Assembly: GCF_030272615.1 (NCBI RefSeq)
Contig: NC_081414.1
Coordinates: 308,427,164-308,491,163, forward strand
Source: Cryptomeria japonica
Taxonomy: Eukaryota > Streptophyta > Pinopsida > Cupressales > Cupressaceae
Reading direction: 5' to 3'
Length of the DNA stretch: 64,000 nucleotides
Shown: positions 45,050 through 56,400 of the stretch, one piece after another
Numbering within the stretch: position 1 is the first letter of the stretch
How the letters are laid out: each line of letters starts with the position of its first letter
Translations under genes and position numbers: made by a program
The notes under the pieces: generated by a model
What the model saw: only the letters and a program-made list of their open reading frames with translations
Databases searched by the model: none
What the model was told of the DNA's origin: nothing

Positions 45050-46850
45050 CTATGAGACTGAGGCATTCTATGTTTATGCTAGAGATTTGATCAAACACAA
45101 GATTGTTGACACGTATTGGAGAGAGGTGGCACTCAGAGACATGCACATTCATTTTTCAAGTGGCAAGATGTCAGTCACATTAAAGGATGTAGCATAATAT
45201 GGATACCGATCCATAGAGATCTAGTAGTAGGGAGATAGAGATGCACTCCAATGAGTCTTTGGAGACCCAGATCTAGAGCTAAGACCAAGACATTTGAATT
45301 GGCATGTAATATATTCCAGTGGATGGACATTGGTAGCAGTGTTAGGGGGATGATAAGTGGGTATCTATGTCCCAACAGCGCAACACATGAACTGGCCATT
45401 AGATGGTGGAGGACACTAGATATCCTACTAACTGAGAGGAGGATATTTGCATGGGGTCCATGTGTATTAGCACACCTATACCATGAGCTACATCACTTTT
45501 TTTACCTCAATGGCTACGGATTAGGGTGTGGGGTGACATTAGTGTAGGTATGGGCCAATGAGCATATTGCAGTGACAAGGTCAATTCATTACGGTTCAGA
45601 AGACATGGGTAGGCTAGGCATATGTCCATTTATACAACATGATTACTTCCCAACCACAGATTGGGAAGTTAGAGTATTAATGGCGCGTCATCGATGATAT
45701 AGATAGTGTTACATGGTGGTCGTACATTAATTGTGAGGCCTGGGAGGAGGATGCTATAGAGCTGCCATTTTTTTCATGGTAGGTATCTCATCAGGAGGAT
45801 TCTTTATATTTTGGATAGGCACTTGATAGACAGGGCCACTAGGTAGTTGGGCAGGAGATAGTGGATGCCATGGGGGTCAAGAGAGTTTTCTGAGATAGTT
45901 AGAGAGTAGGCTCACTGGGGGCCGATTTTGTCATATGATGCGGTAGTTACCTAGTTTTAGGAGATGGTACCGATGCCATGGGATATGCTACCGGATTTTT
46001 TTGATGCAGGGATGGACGACAAGTATACATCATATTTTGATGCACATCCATTTCCTAGATTGACAAATATATGGGAGTCCATACCACCTACATAGGAGGA
46101 GGATGATGATGAGGATGGAGGTGGCTGATGGAGAAGGTGGAGGAGAGGAGGGGTGAGGAGGATTGTCTAGGGTAGAGGGGGAAAGAGAGATGGAGGGAGA
46201 GTAGAGGGAGCATAGGGAGGTGGAGAGGGAGGAAAACCACCGAGGCCACCTAGAGGAAGGGGAGGACAAATATTACAGGTTCTAGCTTAGGCAGTAGGAT
46301 AGGCACAAGTTGGTCAGAGACAAGGGTAGGGATAGGGATAGGGTGGACATGTAGAGGGATCCTAGGGAAGATATGAGGAGGAGGATGAGCTTCTCACGTT
46401 ACAAGAGCTCACTCAGAGACAAGTTGATGATATTGGTGATATCGAGAGAGAGGTGACGTGATTGAGGTAACAACTGGGAGATATGTAGAGTGAGAGGGAC
46501 TAGGCTATACAATGATATATAGTTATAGAGGAGGAATTGAGGGTAGCACAAGCCACAACCTCAAGAGAATCAAGGGAAGGGTTTGCATACTATGTCTGAG
46601 AAGGGGAGGAGATTGAGTACTGGAGGAATATATATCATGTAGCAATTCCTCCAGCTCTCAGAGCAGGCAACTTTAGGAGAGCCTCTAGCTTGACAATGAC
46701 AGGTCGGGAGAGACAAGGTGCATCTAGTGGGGGTGTTATGGGTCCACCCACACCACTAGAAACAACAAGGTCAACAAGAGGAGGAAAATGAGATGGGGTT
46801 GGGTCATCTAGAGCTTAGATTCCTTCAAGGCCTGTCGGCTCTGATGGAGG
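45050..46850 (+). pseudogene. Plant-mobile-domain (PMD) gene, antisense in G spacer
   Basis: On the strand opposite to pol, decayed frames carry PMD signatures. LLTRIGERWHSETCTF (about 45105-45155) matches the family's ERWRPETHTF-type block. FSSGKMSVTLKDVA (about 45155-45200, shifted frame) matches GEMTVTLEDVA. The 98-codon frame 45251-45547 holds FAWGPCVLAHLYHELHHF and NGYGLGCGVTLV. After a TAG (CAG fits) VWANEHIAVTR follows. From about 46080 the sequence encodes a Gly/Glu/Arg-rich tail. PMD proteins occur in plants and in gypsy and Mutator-like elements. Their role inside Tat elements is unknown. Stops and shifts make this copy a pseudogene. Confidence 0.75.
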
Positions 46851-48632
46851 GAGTTCATCATAGCTCTCTTGGATCCACTTTGTATAAGTTTTTGTATGAT
46901 GATGTAGACACCTTTGGGAGATTTTGTAGCTATATGAGATTTTGACATCATTATATAATTACACTAATATTTTTTATATATATATGAGATGATTTATCCG
47001 TGCGGTGATTATAGGCATATGTTCCTATGTGATTCTTCTTTATGTTTTATTATTATGTAATGTAATGTGATGATTCTATATGATGATGCAATGAGATATG
47101 TATATGATGTGATGCATTATTTTTGTGATTTAATGCTTTTATGGTATGCATGATGCAAAGGAATGTATGAAAATGATATTGTATGATTACTTATATGATG
47201 CACTATATACATGATGGGATGCATTATTTTTATGCTATTTTTATGATTTATATGAGGATGCAAATGCTTATATGAGATACTAATAAGTCGTGTATGCATG
47301 ATGTGCTGCTATTATGATTTGTATATGCACATGGTGAAATTTACCAACATGTGATGATGTATATGAGCACTACATGAGATGCATATATTTTTGATGTGTC
47401 ATTATTCTCAATCATGTGATCGAAAGATACATGGAATTAGGAAGGGACAATGGAGGACAAAAGAAAAGGGGGATGGAAGGTAGAAGATATGAAGGTGAAA
47501 GAGCTTCTTGTGCTATTATCATCATTGAGATTTATTATGGAAAATAGGTTATGACCATTTAGGTATAGGTTTGACTTAGAAAGTCATTGTACCTATTTGC
47601 ATGGAGATCAAACAAATAAGCAAACAAAGAATGCCCCAATCACACTAGACTCATAGTGTCCTCATATCCTTCGATGAGCCATAGTATTACTAAGAGACAA
47701 TCCATAGACAAAAAAAAGAGGTGAACATACCCTATCCTCACCTTTCTAGTCAAATACATCCTGGAGATAGAATCTCTAGTTAGAGACATCCTAGAAAAGC
47801 TAAAAGACATGTCACCAAAAGATAAAATCAAAATAAAATAAAGACTTGACACCAACATAAACTGTAATCCTCAAGTTATTAGTGTTTCTTGCCACATATG
47901 TTAACATGTTTGATCTAGTGACAATGTTGTTTTCCTGATGAAGGATAGATAATGCTAAAAAAAAACTATGTTGTTGCTAAAGTCTACTGAAAGATTTGAT
48001 TTGTTGAAAGCCCACTACTAATTGTGTCTCATCTAAAATTGACTAAATCCATGAAACTAATACCTTTATTGAGGATTGGTGATGCAAATGACCTTTTTAT
48101 TGCAGATTGTGCACAAAAAGAAGGATGAATGAAAAGATGATACTCCTCAAAACATGTGATGCTTAGGGTACCACTTCCATCACTGGATTTAGGATTTTTC
48201 ACCAGCTATAGATTGGACCTAATTTATTATGGAAGGAAAGGGTGAAAGGGGGTTTATTATGAATGGAGAACCAATATTAGGTAGATCAATAACAAGCCAT
48301 GATGGGAATAGGTAAATTTATTATGGGATGGTAGGCTATGAGTGTGGGCAAAGTGAAAGGATGAGATTGAATCGTGAAGGAGGGAGGAGAAAAGCCTCTA
48401 CACATAGCATTGATATCTTAATTTTCACCATGGTACTTTCTTAGGGCGCCACCAAAGTGGTTTTCATCATTGGACAAATTTATTTCTCTTTACCTTTTTT
48501 TTATTTTTTGATTTTTTTTGTGTCATAAGGCGCGTGTTTGCTAGGTTTTCACCATAGTGACGATTTTTTATTTTTATGATTTTTTTTTGTATTTTTGACA
48601 TTTTTGTATTTTTTATTAGGATACTCTGAAAA
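46851..48632. other. Spacer of G, T- and TG-rich, no gene
   Basis: 46900-47400 is rich in ATGATG/TATATGA words without a clean tandem period. 48490-48620 is T-rich with several runs of 6-9 T. No supported frame. Confidence 0.5.
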
Positions 48633-50886
48633 CTATGTGTAAAGCCTATGAAGGTGAATTTTGTTGATAGTATCCTCTAAAGGTTCTCCGTATGGTGTTA
48701 AGAGATGATATGCACCTGATCCATGGACTATTGTGATGACGTAAGGGCCAAGCCAATTTGGTTCGAACTTACCCTTCTTTTCTATATCTTGTTCATTCTT
48801 AGGATTTTCTTTGAGAGCTAAGTCACCCACCTCAAATGTGTGAGGCTTTACATAGCTTCGACTCATTCTTTCTTGATATGCTTTGAGATGATTAAAAGCA
48901 GTTTGTCTATGCTCATCTAGTAATTCCAAATCTTGTAAGAGGGAGACCCTGTACTCTTCATCATTGATTAGATTGCACAAAGAGACTCGTAGGGATGGTA
49001 ACTTGACCTCAATAGGAAAGATAGCTTTGACACCATAGACAAGTGAATAAGGCGTAGCTCCAATAAGTGTGCAAACACTTGTGCGATAGGCCCAAAGTGC
49101 AGGGTTGAGTTGGATATGCCAGTTATGGCCAACGTCATCAACTATTTTTTAAGGATTTTAAGGATAGTTTTCTTAGATGCCTCAACTTGACCATTACCTT
49201 GGGGGTAATATGGGGTGGAAAAGCGATGATGGATATGGAAATGATCACAAAGCTCATGAACATACCGATTCTTGAATGGACACCCATTATCTGTGACAAT
49301 GGAAAGGGGAACATCATATTGACAAATGATATAATTAAGGATAAAGGTTGCAATCTTCTTTCTAGTGAATTGGGTGAGAGTAACAAATTCAATCCATTTT
49401 GTAATATATTTTGTGGTTGTAATAATGAATTTGTGGCCATTGGAAGAAGGAGGGTTAATATTACCTACAAGGTTGAGTCCCCACTGACCAAATGGCCATG
49501 GAGTGGCAATTGGTTGAAGTTCCTATGTTGGTGCATGAATAAGGTCTCCATGAATCTGACACTGCTTACACTTTTTGACAAACTGGTATGAGTCCTTTTC
49601 CATTGAAGGCTAGTAGTATCTAGTCCTCATCAATTTCATGGCTAAGGTTGGACCACTAGAATGAGAACCACGTATACCTTCGCGAACCTCATGTGACACA
49701 ATTTGAGCTTCATCATTTTCTAAACATCTAAGGAGAGTACCATCTAGACCCCGACAATAAAGGGTATAGGCTAAAATGACATAGAGGGAGGATTGACAAA
49801 TGAAGATATGGTGTTGATTGTTGGAAAGGTCAGGTGGAAGAATATTGTTATGGAGGTAAGTGAAAATGGTGTTGTACCAAGGGGAATCTGAACCAAAAAT
49901 ACATATGATTTCTGTAGGAGTGATCTCATATGAGGGAACCAAAAGATTATCCACCAAGAACTCATAGCGGGTCTCATTCTAAGGAATATCAATCAAAGAA
50001 GCAATGGTAGCCATGGAATCTGCAGCTCAATTATTATCCCTTGGAATTTGTTCAAATATTATTTGTGTGAAATATTTCTTAAAATCATCCACCATTTTCT
50101 TGTAAGGCATTAAATTTTCATCTTTAGTATGATAATCATCATTTTCTTGATGAATCACAAGTGGAGATTCCCCAAAAACATGAAGTTCCTGGATCTTCCA
50201 CTGAACTGTGATTCGTAGTCTTGTTGTTAGTGCTTCATATTCTATTATGTTATTCGTACAAGGGAATGACAATAGATATGACTTAGGAATGGAGTCCCCT
50301 TGAGGTGTGATGAAGAGGATACCAACACCTACACCATGCTATGTGTATGAACCATCAAAATATAATTGTCAAGGCTTTGCATTTGTCACTGTAAGGATGG
50401 ATTCATCTAGGAATTCTAAGATAATGGGAGTGTCATCAATCATGGGTGCATCTGCTAGCTGATCTGCAATATCTTGTCCTTTAATTTATTTTTTGTCCAC
50501 ATATTCAATGTCAAACTTTCTCAGGATCATAACCCATTTATCTAACCTACCGATGACTGTTGCCTTATTGAGAAGATACTTGAGTGGATCTATCCCTACA
50601 ATGAGCTTTATTTTATGAGTTAGCATGTAATGACATAATTTTTGTGAGGAAAAAACTATAGCAAGACATGCATGCTCAATCAGAGTGTATTTAAGCTCAT
50701 AACCAACCAATGTGCGACTGATATAATATACTACTCTTTCCTTGCCTTCATTGTCATGTTGTGCCAAGAGTGTCCCTAGTGTTGTTTGCGTAGCTGATAT
50801 ATAAATTAATAGGGGTTTTCCTGGAATAGGTGGCATCAATACTAGTGGATTCAAAAGATAATTCTTGAGAATTTGAAAAGCCTATT
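48633..50886 (-). pseudogene. pol: RNase H, second RNase H and integrase of G
   Basis: Read on the - strand from 50886: the RT-linked RNase H with LLIYISATQTTLGTLLAQHD and LDKWVMILRKFDIEYVDKK (50486-50854). A second, archaeal-type RNase H region follows (LYFDGSYT, TNNIIEYEAL, FEQIPRDNN, about 50027-50370). Integrase comes next: zinc region with KKCKQCQIHGD (about 49570), core with IVTDNGCPFKNRYVHEL and YPQGNGQVEAS (about 49180-49310), and a C-terminal block KFEPNWLGPYVITIVHGSGA (48633-48980). The first catalytic Asp, expected in WGLDL, is Asn here (WGLNLVG). Several stops and shifts are present. It would have digested primer RNA and inserted the DNA. Confidence 0.85.
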
Positions 50887-51965
50887 TGTTAGGCCCAATA
50901 TGGGAAGCTAATGTACTAAGAGGGGAGGGGTGAATCAGTACTCCAAAACTTTTCTTTGATAATAACCTTACTGTTATGCATAGACAGAATAGTGCAATAA
51001 AATAAAATAAAATTAAAATCAACAGATAACAATCATACATGACTCACTCCATAACACATATATTTTGGTCATGCAGAAACTCTTGGTTAGAGAGAAAAAC
51101 TGTGGTGGGGATGGCACCCACAACTTCACTACTGCAATAATTAAGAATGCTCAGTTAGAGCTACATTTAGCTATTTCTGATAGCTTACCCTATTAGGAGT
51201 ATCAGGATCAGTTAGATCTACCTTACTAAAGGACTTTACAACACTATATAAGTGTAGCACCTGGTTAAAGGATTTACAATTTATAGACTTGGTTAGAGTC
51301 TTTTACCCTGTTAAAGGTTTCTCTTACAACTTCAAAATATTACAATAAAATCATTACAAATATCTGCAACTTTACATCTGAAATACTAAAGTAGATTCTA
51401 TGTGCTCTGAATAAGATTACCTAGCTTGTAGCATACCTCCGTAACCCATAATGAAACTCGATAAACCCTTCTGTTTACTCTGTTCTTCAACTATTCACTG
51501 ATAACCTTCTTAGTGACCTCTCTGTGTCTCTGTAATAGTCTTCCTTCATGCATACACACTGTTATTTTCCAACCCTAGAATCATGTTGTATAAATAGATC
51601 TCTTATAGCAGTGATTTAATTCATTGCTTCAATCTTATAAAAGATTCTTTGAATGAATGACTAAACAAAATATCACATTGGTTAGATTGACCTTGTAATC
51701 ATACACAATCTCCTAGTGCAATTTCCAATGCAAAAACGGTTAGATGTGCCTCGATGTTGTAACACGTTTTCATGTGCATGTCCAGGTTCAATGTATTTGG
51801 TAAAACGTTTCACTCAGTGTTTCATAAACTAAATCACATTTAATGGTTAATGAACCTTGCTTGGTTTAGACTACTTCACATTTTGTTTGGTGCTTAAAAA
51901 TAACCCGTGTTTTATGTGTTTGGTGCATTTGTACACATTTTGTTAATAGAGCCCAAAGTAGAACA
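50887..51965 (-). repeat. S2: copia-type LTR
   Basis: Starts TGTTAGGCCCAATATGG, then a G-rich block AAGAGGGGAGGGGTGAATCAG and a GAGAAAAACTGTGG block, the same order as in A, B and C. The right end is placed at GTAGAACA (51965) because a purine-tract-like sequence follows. It interrupts G at 50886. CTATT (50882-50886) would be the left target duplication, but no partner was found. Confidence 0.6.
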
Positions 51966-51988
51966 AAAGTATCCTCTCCCCTTGCCTT
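51966..51988 (-). other. Possible polypurine tract of S2
   Basis: The complement of GTATCCTCTCCCCTTGCC reads GGCAAGGGGAGAGGATAC, next to the proposed LTR end. It suggests that S2 was a 3' LTR and not a solo LTR, yet no - strand pol follows. Confidence 0.4.
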
Positions 51989-52017
51989 CTAATGGATCTT
52001 GGGTTTAAAAGAAATTT

Positions 52018-52313
52018 TTGTATCTTCTTTTCTTTTTAGAGAGGCTTTCCTTGTGGGAAAAGGTACTCACCCAAGGGAACAACCTCAAGTGGTATTTTCA
52101 ATTCAGTCCACTATATAAATTGGCTAGAGGGCGAAATCCTTCTTCTTCTTGGTGTTTAGCCATTTTTCTAGCTCCTTACATGTCCACACTTGTGTGTGAT
52201 ATATCATACCTTACGATAAGGGGGGAAGCTCCCTTTGAAGGTGGGGAGATCTTATGCTCAAATAAATATCAAGTCTCCAAATTCTTACTAAATGTACCTA
52301 GGTCAGTAACCCA
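52018..52313 (+). pseudogene. Fragment of an unidentified protein, cut by element E
   Basis: A + strand frame of about 98 codons up to the E insertion at 52314, with balanced, protein-like composition: LSLWEKVLTQGNNLKWYFQF, LYKLARGRNPSSSWCLAIFL, LVCDISYLTIRGEAPFEGGE. It is rich in Trp and Tyr and unlike the low-complexity frames nearby. I do not recognise the family. The frame runs straight into the LTR of E, so the insertion seems to have broken it. The rest was not found after 60371. It could be an extra ORF of another retroelement or a host gene relic. Confidence 0.45.
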
Positions 52314-54367
52314 TGTTGGCATTTCGCATAACTGATACAGATGCAGGTGATGCAGTTGAAGTCTATTGACCACACCGGTAAAGGATAGAAGTCTATTTGT
52401 GATGAAGAGATTGAGATTCTATGAATAGATGGCATGATCAGTTATTTGTGTTGTCATTGCTAGAAACTAATGTCAAATGATATTCATGATGTCTTTTTTT
52501 GTTAGCTAAGTGATTTGGTTTACCAGAAGACAGGGTTTACCGGTAGAGAGATAAAGTCAATGAAATAGGACTTTAACCAGTAAAGCAGAGTTGTTTTGAT
52601 TGGATCCAATGGTTAGCAATTATTGGTGATTTGTAATTTCAATGGTGAACTTGTATCATGGAAAGGTGTATGTGATCGGAACCGGAACTTGTGGAGATTA
52701 TCGGAAGGCATGTTTCAAATTTTTGATGAAGTTTTGCTAAGGTTTTAGTAGGGTTTAAGATCGGTGATGAAATCATCAAACCGGTAATGATTTCTATTAT
52801 AATGGTGATCGACGGTGAGTCTACATGAAGTTGGTAACATGACACAACCCACATGAAATATTTGATAGTTGTTTTGGCACGATTCAAGGAATATTTTCTT
52901 GCGAATCAACAAAACACTTAGTAGAGTGTTTTGAGGGTTTGACTTTGGTAAAGATAAGATTTTCGTGATGAGTTATGATCAACCAATGATTGATATTGCA
53001 TTGTAATTTGTTGTAATGATCTGTATATCAATTTGTGATGATCTCTTATGATTTGAATTGTAAATTCAAGATGTAATTAGGTTTTGTGGCCGACCTAGTT
53101 GAGATGGCTATTTAGGATGACACAGTTGATGTTTTGTGTGTCGATGGTCTTAGAGAATGTGTTAAGTCATCCAGGTGAAGTGTAAGATCTGCCTAAGAGT
53201 TGTAGAGTGTTGTGCATAACTGGATCTGATCAAGCAAGTAGAGAAGTGAAAGTAAAAGATCATTCTTTCACTGTTGTTTCCTAACAATTGTAGCAGGTCA
53301 AATCCCTTAACTGGGTAGGTTCTAACAAGACTTAAACATTTAAGTCCCCTAATAGGGAAACTCTCAAAAGAGTGTTAAATCCTCTCATGAGGTTTATCCT
53401 AACAGATCATCAAGCTCCTAACTAGGATGCAAGGCAAATCCCCTAACCGAGTGACTCCTAATAGGGTCTACTCCTAACCAGGTTGCAAGGAAAATCCCCT
53501 AACCAAGTGACTACTAAAAGGGTCTTCTCCTAATCGGGCATATTGTAATCTCCTAATAGGGCTAAGCTCCTAACAGGGCGTACTTTGAAAGAATACAAAT
53601 ATTTGAGGGTACCAACTCTCACTGTGGTTTTTCCCTATTTGGGTTTCCATATCAAAAACTTGTGGTTTTCATGTGTGGCATGTTTTTCATGTGATGTTAT
53701 TGTTTATGTTTCATTTCATGCATTATTTCTAAGACACTGATTATGATGTTTTATCATTAGTTTATCAGAGGTTACTAGTACTGATAAGGAGTTGTTTGAG
53801 AAAGTTTTTGATATGATTGATAAGGTTAATGAGTTGGTAAATGATCAAGTTTATATGATTGCTTTGGTGGTGAAAGTATTGATAGTATTGGTAAATGATT
53901 TGATTAATGTAATATGATAAATAGGTTATGAGATCTGATTAAAGAAGTTTAGACATTTGTTAAATGGTTTCAGATCTGATATGTTTGATTTTGGAGTTGA
54001 AGTTTCAATTGGTCTTAATACTAATTCTCCCTGCTCTCAGTATTAACCGGATCCTTATAGGATTAACAACTCACCCTTTTGATTGAGTTGGTGTGGTGGT
54101 TTTAGTGCAAGGGGATAACTGGTTTTCCCCCCAAGATATGCACCATATGTATTTCCTTGAGATGAGATATAACTTTTTGGCTTTGTATAGGCTATTTATA
54201 GATTTCTAGAGAAAGGGTGATTGGGTTATGCCTCCAAGCTTGGGGCCCCCTACCTATCATCTCTCACAAAGCCAAGCTTGTTAAACACTCCTTAAGGCAT
54301 GTTTAACAATTGGTCTTAATACTGATCCCCCCCTCTCAGTATTAATTGGATCCTCATAGGATTAACA
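52314..54367 (+). repeat. 5' LTR of E
   Basis: Ends AGGATTAACA next to the primer site. Near its end the sequence CAATTGGTCTTAATACT...GGATTAACA occurs twice (about 54008-54069 and 54306-54367), enclosing about 235 bp. It contains the block GTGGTTTTTCCCTATTTGGG (about 53622-53641), the reverse of the GGGAAAAACC block of the - strand LTRs. Confidence 0.9.
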
Positions 54368-54369
54368 AT

Positions 54370-54381
54370 TGGTATCAGAGA
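54370..54381 (+). other. Primer-binding site of E
   Basis: TGGTATCAGAGA, two bases after the LTR, one base off the initiator-Met consensus TGGTATCAGAGC. Confidence 0.88.
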
Positions 54382-54390
54382 ATTGGTCCT

Positions 54391-55330
54391 ATGTGTGCAG
54401 AAAGCCTAACCGCTTGAGGAAAAGATTCTGAGGAATTCAAGATGTTGAAGAAAGAGGGTCCCAAGTTCAACAAGGATAGCTACAAGATCTAGAAAGACAA
54501 AATGAAGATCTACATCAAAGGTCTTGGTGCACAATATTGGAAGCAAGTTGAAACAACATATGTTGCTCCTACAACTACTCCCTTGATACTGGATGAACTC
54601 AGAGAGTAGCAAGATAACATGCAAGCCCTATAAGCTATTGTAAGTACTTTATCTAATTCATAATATATTGATGTTTAAGGATTGGAAATTGCAGGTGAGG
54701 TTTGGGAAAAGTTAGAGACAATCTATGGAGGAGATGAGCATGTTCAAAGAGCCAAAGAGGAAATATTGAGAGGAAAGTTCAATGACATGATAATCCTTGA
54801 AGGAGAGAATATTGGACAGTATGGTCAGAGAATCAAAGAAGTTGTTGGTGGCATAAAGAGTGCTAGAGGAAAAATAGAAGATGGTGCTATAGTAAGTAAA
54901 ATGCTCATAACTCTTCAACCTCAGTATGCTATAAGAGTATCGGCGATCCAAGAACTTGGATATATTTCAAAGGATAAGGTAACTGTTAATTCATTGATTA
55001 GTAAGCTTACAAATTTTGAGTTAAATAGTTTTGAAAATAGTGTGATTAAATCTACTGAATTTGCCTTTAAAGCTTCTGTTACCGGTTCATTTGCGAGAAA
55101 AGGAAAAGATATATGTCAAAATCATGAGTGTATGATAATTAATGAAAGTAATCGGGGAAATGAAGACAATGAAGATCAAGTGATGGAACTTAGGCACTGT
55201 TAGCAAAGAGATTTCCAAGAGGCACTAATAAGTATAAAGGGAAGCTACCTCTAAAGTGTTTCTCTTGTAGTAAAACTGGTCATATTTCTGCTAACTATCC
55301 TGACACTGATAAGAAATAGAAGTTTAGAAT
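54391..55330 (+). pseudogene. gag: Gag of E
   Basis: The first ATG after the primer site (54391, MCAESLTA) is followed by a TGA where CGA fits, then by the gag start KFNKDSYKI and MKIYIKGLGAQYW with more stops. From 54682 an open stretch of 173 codons carries the UBN2-type capsid core: EVWEKLETIYGGDEHVQRAK, LRGKFNDMIILEGENIGQY and LQPQYAIRVSAIQEL. A zinc knuckle near 55254 reads CFSCSKTGHISANYP with the last Cys replaced by Tyr. Gag forms the particle. Stops and a frameshift after 55200 disable it. Confidence 0.87.
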
Positions 55331-56400
55331 ATTCAAAGGAAATGGATAGAAACATTGTTATGTTGTAGTAGATGAAGGTGTGACCGATGAGGAGTCAAAA
55401 GAAGAAGATGATAATGAAGAATTGTGTTTGTAGCGGTGAAGGAGGAATTGTCTGATGAAAAGACACTATTATCTCATATGGAGAATAGTGATGAATGGAT
55501 TATAGATAGTGGCTGCTCACACCACATGACCGGAGACAAAAGAAATTTCATAACCCTTAATGAATTTGATGGAGGCGTTGTTAGATTTGGAAACAACTCT
55601 CCTTGCATGGTGAAAGGTAAAGGTTCAATTTCTCTAAATGGGAAGAGTAATGTTGATGGTCTTAAGAATAATCTTTTAAGTGTTGATCATCTCAATGATA
55701 AAGGTTATTTGCTTGATTTTAAGAGTGGAGTCTGCAGAATTCTTGGAGGTAATGGTGAAATGATTGCTACTGGGAAGAAAACTAGAGGTAATAATTGTCT
55801 AGTTGCAAGAATAGAAGATAGTTGGTTGTGTCATAAAAGATGTTGTCATGTTAATTTTAATAATTTTGTTAAGATAAGAAGGTCAAGTTTTGTAAGAGGA
55901 TTACCCCAACTTATCAAACTGGATAGTGGTCAGTACTGCTGTATACACTCAAAACCAGGCACTGGTAAAGAGAGGTAACAATAAGATGCCCTATGAGCTA
56001 TGGTATGGAAAAACCCCTTGTGTTAGTTATTTTAAAATCTTTGGAAGTCGATGTTTTATTAATAGAGAAAACTACACTAAGAAATTTGATGCAAAATCTG
56101 ATGAGGGAATTTTTCTTGGTTACTCTTATAAGAGTAAAGCATATAAATGTTATCTTTAAGAGAACTAAGAAAATTGTTGAAAGTGCTAATGTAAAAGTTG
56201 ATGATCTATCTGACAAGTTTGAAAGTACAAGTAGATCAGAACCTAAAAAGGATGATAATGAGGAAAAGTTTGTGATCATTGAACCGAAAGCAAAGAATAA
56301 TGAAGAACTAACAAGTGCAGAACTAGGTGCTCAACCGATAAGATATGACAGTGAGGAAGAATATGAGGAACCTGATGAAGAAGAGGCAAACTTAGCATAG
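55331..56400 (+). pseudogene. pol: Protease and core-deleted integrase of E
   Basis: Protease shows EWIIDSGCSHHMTGDKRNF with DSG intact. The GAG-pre-integrase block SWLCHKRCCHVNFNNFVKI follows and ends near RGLPQLIKL. The next codons already belong to the C-terminal side of the integrase core (VSTAVYTQNQALVKRG, PYELWYGKTPCVSYFKIFG), so the zinc ligands and the DDE catalytic region, several hundred bases, are missing. The SDEGIFLGYSYKSKAYKCY block and an acidic linker (56160-56400) remain. It could not integrate. Confidence 0.88.

Larger units (their letters stand above)
43150..50886 (-). mobile_element. G: 3' half of a Tat-like gypsy element with antisense extra gene
   Basis: On the - strand come RNase H, a second RNase H, integrase, a 4.7-kb spacer, a purine tract (43861-43878) and the 3' LTR. 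Two RNase H domains and a large 3' spacer are known marks of the Tat lineage. The spacer carries a plant-mobile-domain gene on the opposite strand. The 5' part, from RT upstream, is cut off where the S2 LTR begins at 50887. Confidence 0.8.

Noticed and set aside
46030-46269. 79-codon Ser/Pro-rich frame on the - strand
   Set aside because: Antisense reading of the Gly/Glu-rich tail of the PMD pseudogene.
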